From positions 27,397 through 91,396 of the forward strand of contig JABURQ010000034.1 in NCBI GenBank assembly GCA_014762625.1: a DNA stretch of 64,000 nucleotides, in the 5' to 3' direction. Below the pieces are notes generated by a model. The model saw nothing but the letters and a program-made list of their open reading frames with translations, made no database searches and was not told where the DNA came from. Origin of the DNA: Planctomycetaceae bacterium (GTDB lineage Bacteria > Planctomycetota > Planctomycetia > Planctomycetales > Planctomycetaceae). Shown here in pieces: positions 60,740 to 64,000 of the stretch. The number at the start of each line of letters is the position of its first letter. The stretch's first letter is position 1. Both the position numbers and the translations under genes were made by a program.

Positions 60740-60821
60740 CTTGTTTTCCTTTGGTCATGTTTCATGTTCGGGTGCGATCATGTTGAGAGCGGAAATGTGT
60801 CCGCGTGGATCACGAACGTCA

Positions 60822-61547
60822 TCAATCATCGAACATTGGGGCTGTCACGAAGTCAATGAACTGCTGGCCGAGCCTAGTTCCCCGCGACTCATAGATTCCT
60901 TGACCTCCCATGTTCGTGTGGTAATTGAAATTTGTGAGCAATCCACGGGTTTGCAGGTCGGAGACGCATTGCTCGATGAAGTCGTCTTCCCCCTGCAATT
61001 CCGGGAATGCGCCAAGAATCATCTTTTGCAGCGTTCCGAGAATGTTGATTTGAACCGGCTGTTTATTGTTTCGCTCGAACCACGCAAGTGGATCAATCAG
61101 CAATTCGAGCAAGCGAATATGCCAGACCGTTAGAGTGTCCACGAACTGAATGAACAATTGCTGCTTCGATTCGTCTGGTGGATTTGGTAGTGCGGCATTC
61201 AGTACAGCGTTTCGCAGAGCGTTTCGCTTGTCCACATTCGCCGTCCGGGTGGCAGTTTGCGATGCGTGAAGGACAGTATCCAGAAATGCATCGTTCTCCG
61301 ACAATTCTTCCATAACACACTGCTGACGTGCTTCCAGATCACGAATGCCTCCTGCTATTTCTTCCATCCACTCGGCCTGTCGCTTCCTCAGCGGAGGGAC
61401 GATCACTGCTTGGAAGAACTCATTCGCTGCACCGCCAACTATTGGTACTGAGGAAACACCAGCGCGAGCAAGTGTATGCAAGGTGTCTCCCGTCGATTCC
61501 TTCGGAGGATCGTAATTTCTTTTTTTGGTAGACTTCTTTTTTGCCAT
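60822..61547 (-). CDS. Hypothetical protein with lysine-rich N-terminus and C-terminal winged-helix-like region
   Basis: LHTLARAGVSSVPIVGGAANEFFQAVIVPPLRKRQAEWMEEIAGGIRDLE... Confidence 0.5.
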   Translation of the reverse strand: MAKKKSTKKRNYDPPKESTGDTLHTLARAGVSSVPIVGGAANEFFQAVIVPPLRKRQAEWMEEIAGGIRDLEARQQCVMEELSENDAFLDTVLHASQTATRTANVDKRNALRNAVLNAALPNPPDESKQQLFIQFVDTLTVWHIRLLELLIDPLAWFERNNKQPVQINILGTLQKMILGAFPELQGEDDFIEQCVSDLQTRGLLTNFNYHTNMGGQGIYESRGTRLGQQFIDFVTAPMFDD

Positions 61548-61776
61548 TTATGCTCTCCGGGCATAATCTCTCGCTGTGGCTTGTGTTCTCAAAGGAATCT
61601 CAGCGGGAACTCCATGCTACTGGAAGGACACAAGAAGCGGAAGTTGGGTCTAAGTTTACCGCAAGTAGAGCATGACTCAGGTGGTATTGGTTGGCAATTG
61701 TAGAACCAATCTGTGAAATGGTGTGTCGATTGAACAACCCTCATTCCGCACCAGTCAGAAACTGGAAGGCTGACGA

Positions 61777-62607
61777 ATGGATGCAGAGCCGCTTACAAAT
61801 GTCATGTACTTGACCTCAGCATACGATGCTGTAACTGAGGAGGGACAATGTCATATCTGTCTTCGGAAGGGTAAAATGACGCAGGAACATATTCCTCCGA
61901 AAAACGCGTTCAACGGATCGACCGCATTGTGGGACCGTCTGGTGATTCCTGAACGTGCCTCTAAATCTGCGCATCAAGTGCGGTTGAGGGGAGGCTTTCG
62001 GGTCCGCACAATCTGCCGGAATTGCAACAACGAACTTTGTTCCCCGTATGCAAACGCATACGTCCAGTTTGTTCGACACCTTGTTGAGTCTCCAAAACTC
62101 TTTGATTCTTCCGGCTCCGCGCGATTGATCCAAATTCCGTGCGACACACTGTTGCTTGCCAAACAGATCGCGACCATGATTCTCGCGATCCAACAACTTA
62201 GTTACGCGAAGCACAATGCTGGGCTTCGTGAGTTCGTTCTCAATAAGGAATCGACGTATCAGCCGAGTTTTCGCGTCTATGCATTCTTGGTACCGGAGGT
62301 TCCGGAAGCAGGTACGATAACTCGCTTTCATGGTCGAGTTGAAACGTTTGCTCCCGGCTACGGATTCTTCGGTGGAGAAATGTCGTGGTTTCCGTTTGGA
62401 TTCGTCTACGCCTCACAGATCGGGCGCAAATATGATTTGAAGCGATTTGAGGACATAACCCGATGGTTTACGATGGCTGATACCACAGATCGCAACCGGG
62501 ATGTGGTGAAACTCCATTGTCGTGTCACTGGTGTTGATTCAATCCAAGGTGGACTTGGAAAGCGTCGAGTCCGGCCCCAGATCGACTACATTGCGAGTGT
62601 TACCTAG
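61777..62607 (+). CDS. HNH endonuclease-like protein
   Basis: GQCHICLRKGKMTQEHIPPKNAF...RTICRNCNNELCSPYANAYVQF. Confidence 0.6.
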   Translation: MDAEPLTNVMYLTSAYDAVTEEGQCHICLRKGKMTQEHIPPKNAFNGSTALWDRLVIPERASKSAHQVRLRGGFRVRTICRNCNNELCSPYANAYVQFVRHLVESPKLFDSSGSARLIQIPCDTLLLAKQIATMILAIQQLSYAKHNAGLREFVLNKESTYQPSFRVYAFLVPEVPEAGTITRFHGRVETFAPGYGFFGGEMSWFPFGFVYASQIGRKYDLKRFEDITRWFTMADTTDRNRDVVKLHCRVTGVDSIQGGLGKRRVRPQIDYIASVT

Positions 62608-62664
62608 CCTCATTTACGTTGAATCAATTCGCGCACATCTTATTCGTTAGCGGAGTAACTTGTT

Positions 62665-63258
62665 ATGGCTTGGTTCCCCAATGCAGGAGCATCGTTGAGA
62701 GTCCCACGTGATCCCAAAATCACGTTTATGACTGTGGATAGAGTTCTCTCCTTGGCTCTGCTCCTGATCAAAAAAAGTGAGGGCGGAGCAGACTCATACG
62801 AACAACTCGAATCACTGATTTACAGTTGTCTTATTTACGATCAATACGCTAATGAGTGGGTTCAGGCAAACAATCTCACGGGCATCAATCAAAGAGAATC
62901 TTGGCTGAGATTGGCTCAACTTCCGGAACTGAACGAGCAGGATCGCAGTCACTTATCACATAGATACCAAAGCAAAATTGTCGGAAACGTGAAGTTATTT
63001 TTGCCTGTCATTTCTCATGATCCTACTCGCAGGCCGAATCCGTCTCCTCAAAGGTATGCCGACCAGTCAACTCAGGAGGTGGAATTAAAACAACTCTCGT
63101 TAGAAGAGTTTATTGAGGTTGCATACACGGTGAGATGTAACCTTCTCCACGGGTGGTACGACGTGACGAACGATTCGCACGCGCAGACCGTGATTTGTAC
63201 TGGTTTGCGGTTCTCTTTGCTCGTGCGCTGGATGGTTCAGAATACGCAATTCCAATAA
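62665..63258 (+). CDS. HEPN-like protein at the right end of the island
   Basis: EVAYTVRCNLLHGWYDVTND (Rx4H). Confidence 0.55.
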   Translation: MAWFPNAGASLRVPRDPKITFMTVDRVLSLALLLIKKSEGGADSYEQLESLIYSCLIYDQYANEWVQANNLTGINQRESWLRLAQLPELNEQDRSHLSHRYQSKIVGNVKLFLPVISHDPTRRPNPSPQRYADQSTQEVELKQLSLEEFIEVAYTVRCNLLHGWYDVTNDSHAQTVICTGLRFSLLVRWMVQNTQFQ

Positions 63259-63277
63259 CTGACGATCCACAGAATCA

Positions 63278-63296
63278 ACTACCCACTTACTACCCA
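63278..63296 (+). promoter_or_regulatory. Candidate integrase arm-type site (right)
   Basis: actacccacttactaccca, identical to 27761-27779; degenerate inverted copy gggtagttcgttggtagt near 63336-63353. Confidence 0.5.
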
Positions 63297-63426
63297 ACTT
63301 CAAACCTGACATGCTCAAAACGGCTGGGTTTTGGGGGTAGTTCGTTGGTAGTATTGCAATCATCGCAAGAGGCGATAGACTCTATGAATACAGGGCTTTT
63401 CGACGTTTTCGTCACGTCCCAAGAAG

Positions 63427-63474
63427 TGGCTGGCAGCCAAAAGGTCACCGGTTCGAGCCCGGTATCCTCCACTT
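63427..63474 (+). repeat. attR: 48-bp tRNA-Ala 3' fragment copy
   Basis: Exact 48/48 match to 27642-27689; lacks the 5' half of the tRNA. Confidence 0.95.
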
Positions 63475-63483
63475 GATGTCATT

Positions 63484-63509
63484 AAACGGCTGCATCTTGC
63501 AGCCGTTTT
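63484..63509 (+). terminator. Rho-independent terminator, likely the native tRNA-Ala terminator displaced by the island
   Basis: ACGGCTGCA-TCT-TGCAGCCGT-TTT, 10-12 nt after the attR copy of the tRNA 3' end. Confidence 0.7.
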
Positions 63510-63878
63510 GCATTTCGACACCAAACTGGGTTTTACCCGGTTTGTCAAAAAATGTCAGTAACCGCTGTATCGAAACGCTTTCCTCCTGATGATACATAGC
63601 GCTCAGACGCGGGTCACAAGCTTCCTCGACGCATGGGAGACAGATTGATGTCAGCCCCCCCCATACCAGGACCAGGGACAAGTCTACCGGTAAGTTTGAA
63701 GTGTTGAGTTTTCAGTATCCTGAATTCTCGTCTGCCTGATTCTGAATCTGTATTCGCTCTCTTATTTTCTCTGCGTCGCCGCGCCGCTGCGTGAGACTTC
63801 TTCACCAAGCTGTGGAGATCCGTTTCGATCGGCATTCCATTCATTCGGCTTACCGAAATTGACCTTGCCGAGGCGTTC

Positions 63879-63980
63879 GTACCAGAGTTAGCGTTATTCG
63901 ATTTTGGTTTTTGAATTCCGATTTTGGAAGTCAATGATCCAGAAGGCGATCTTTGGCAAGTTGGTATTTTGTTAGTCGTC
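63879..63980 (+). repeat. Dispersed non-coding repeat, copy B
   Basis: cgtaccagagttagcgtt..cgattttgg...ttccgattttggaagtcaatgatccagaaggcgatctttggcaagttggtatt matches 23337-23440. Confidence 0.7.
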
Positions 63981-64000
63981 AGTGGTTCGTGGTCAGTTGT

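Larger units (their letters stand above)
27690..63474. mobile_element. tRNA-Ala-integrated genomic island / integrative element (about 35.8 kb)
   Basis: Flanked by exact 48-bp tRNA repeats, tyrosine integrase adjacent to attL, host-type repeats resume right after attR, accessory/defence gene content; no recognisable conjugation genes. Confidence 0.92.

Noticed and set aside
27690-63426. Conjugative element / prophage interpretation
   Set aside because: No relaxase, VirB4/TraG-like, capsid, portal or terminase proteins recognised; integrative island without transfer or virion genes is the safer call.
63153-63476. 107-aa plus ORF spanning the arm sites and attR
   Set aside because: Overlaps the end of the HEPN-like gene and runs through the recombination sites; likely spurious.

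Overview
The window is a Planctomycetota-type chromosome segment (about 1-27.6 kb) followed by a tRNA-Ala-integrated genomic island (about 27.69-63.47 kb) and a short stretch of host flank. The host part holds DUF1549/DUF1553 + DUF1501 and DUF1592-type + DUF1552 gene pairs, an ankyrin-repeat protein, an RtcB-family protein, a protein with four tandem secretin/STN-like repeats, and a giant Aas-like MFS-PlsC-AMP-ligase fusion. The island is bounded by an exact 48-bp direct repeat: the 3' part of an intact tRNA-Ala(GGC) at 27642-27689 and a copy at 63427-63474. It starts with a tyrosine integrase and has 19-bp arm-type repeats just inside both ends. It carries a replication/maintenance module (DUF1580, DUF3854-like primase/ATPase, ArdC-like antirestriction protein, RuvB-like AAA ATPase, second tyrosine recombinase) and a large minus-strand defence block. 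The most interesting locus is a Type I restriction operon, hsdM-hsdS-[CHAT protease - DUF3800 - small toxin-like protein]-DUF4268-hsdR, in which three extra genes are inserted between hsdS and hsdR by start/stop-overlapping junctions. Other notable signals are: a roughly 230-270 nt highly structured RNA candidate (43.70-43.97 kb); a perfect 21-bp palindromic operator that contains the -35 boxes of two divergent promoters (39.36 kb); 22-bp iteron-like repeats (29.27 kb); several HEPN-like (Rx4H) proteins; two adjacent Mrr-like nucleases; and a frameshifted DUF1592-type gene in the host part. All family calls come from reading the translated sequences; no database search was run.
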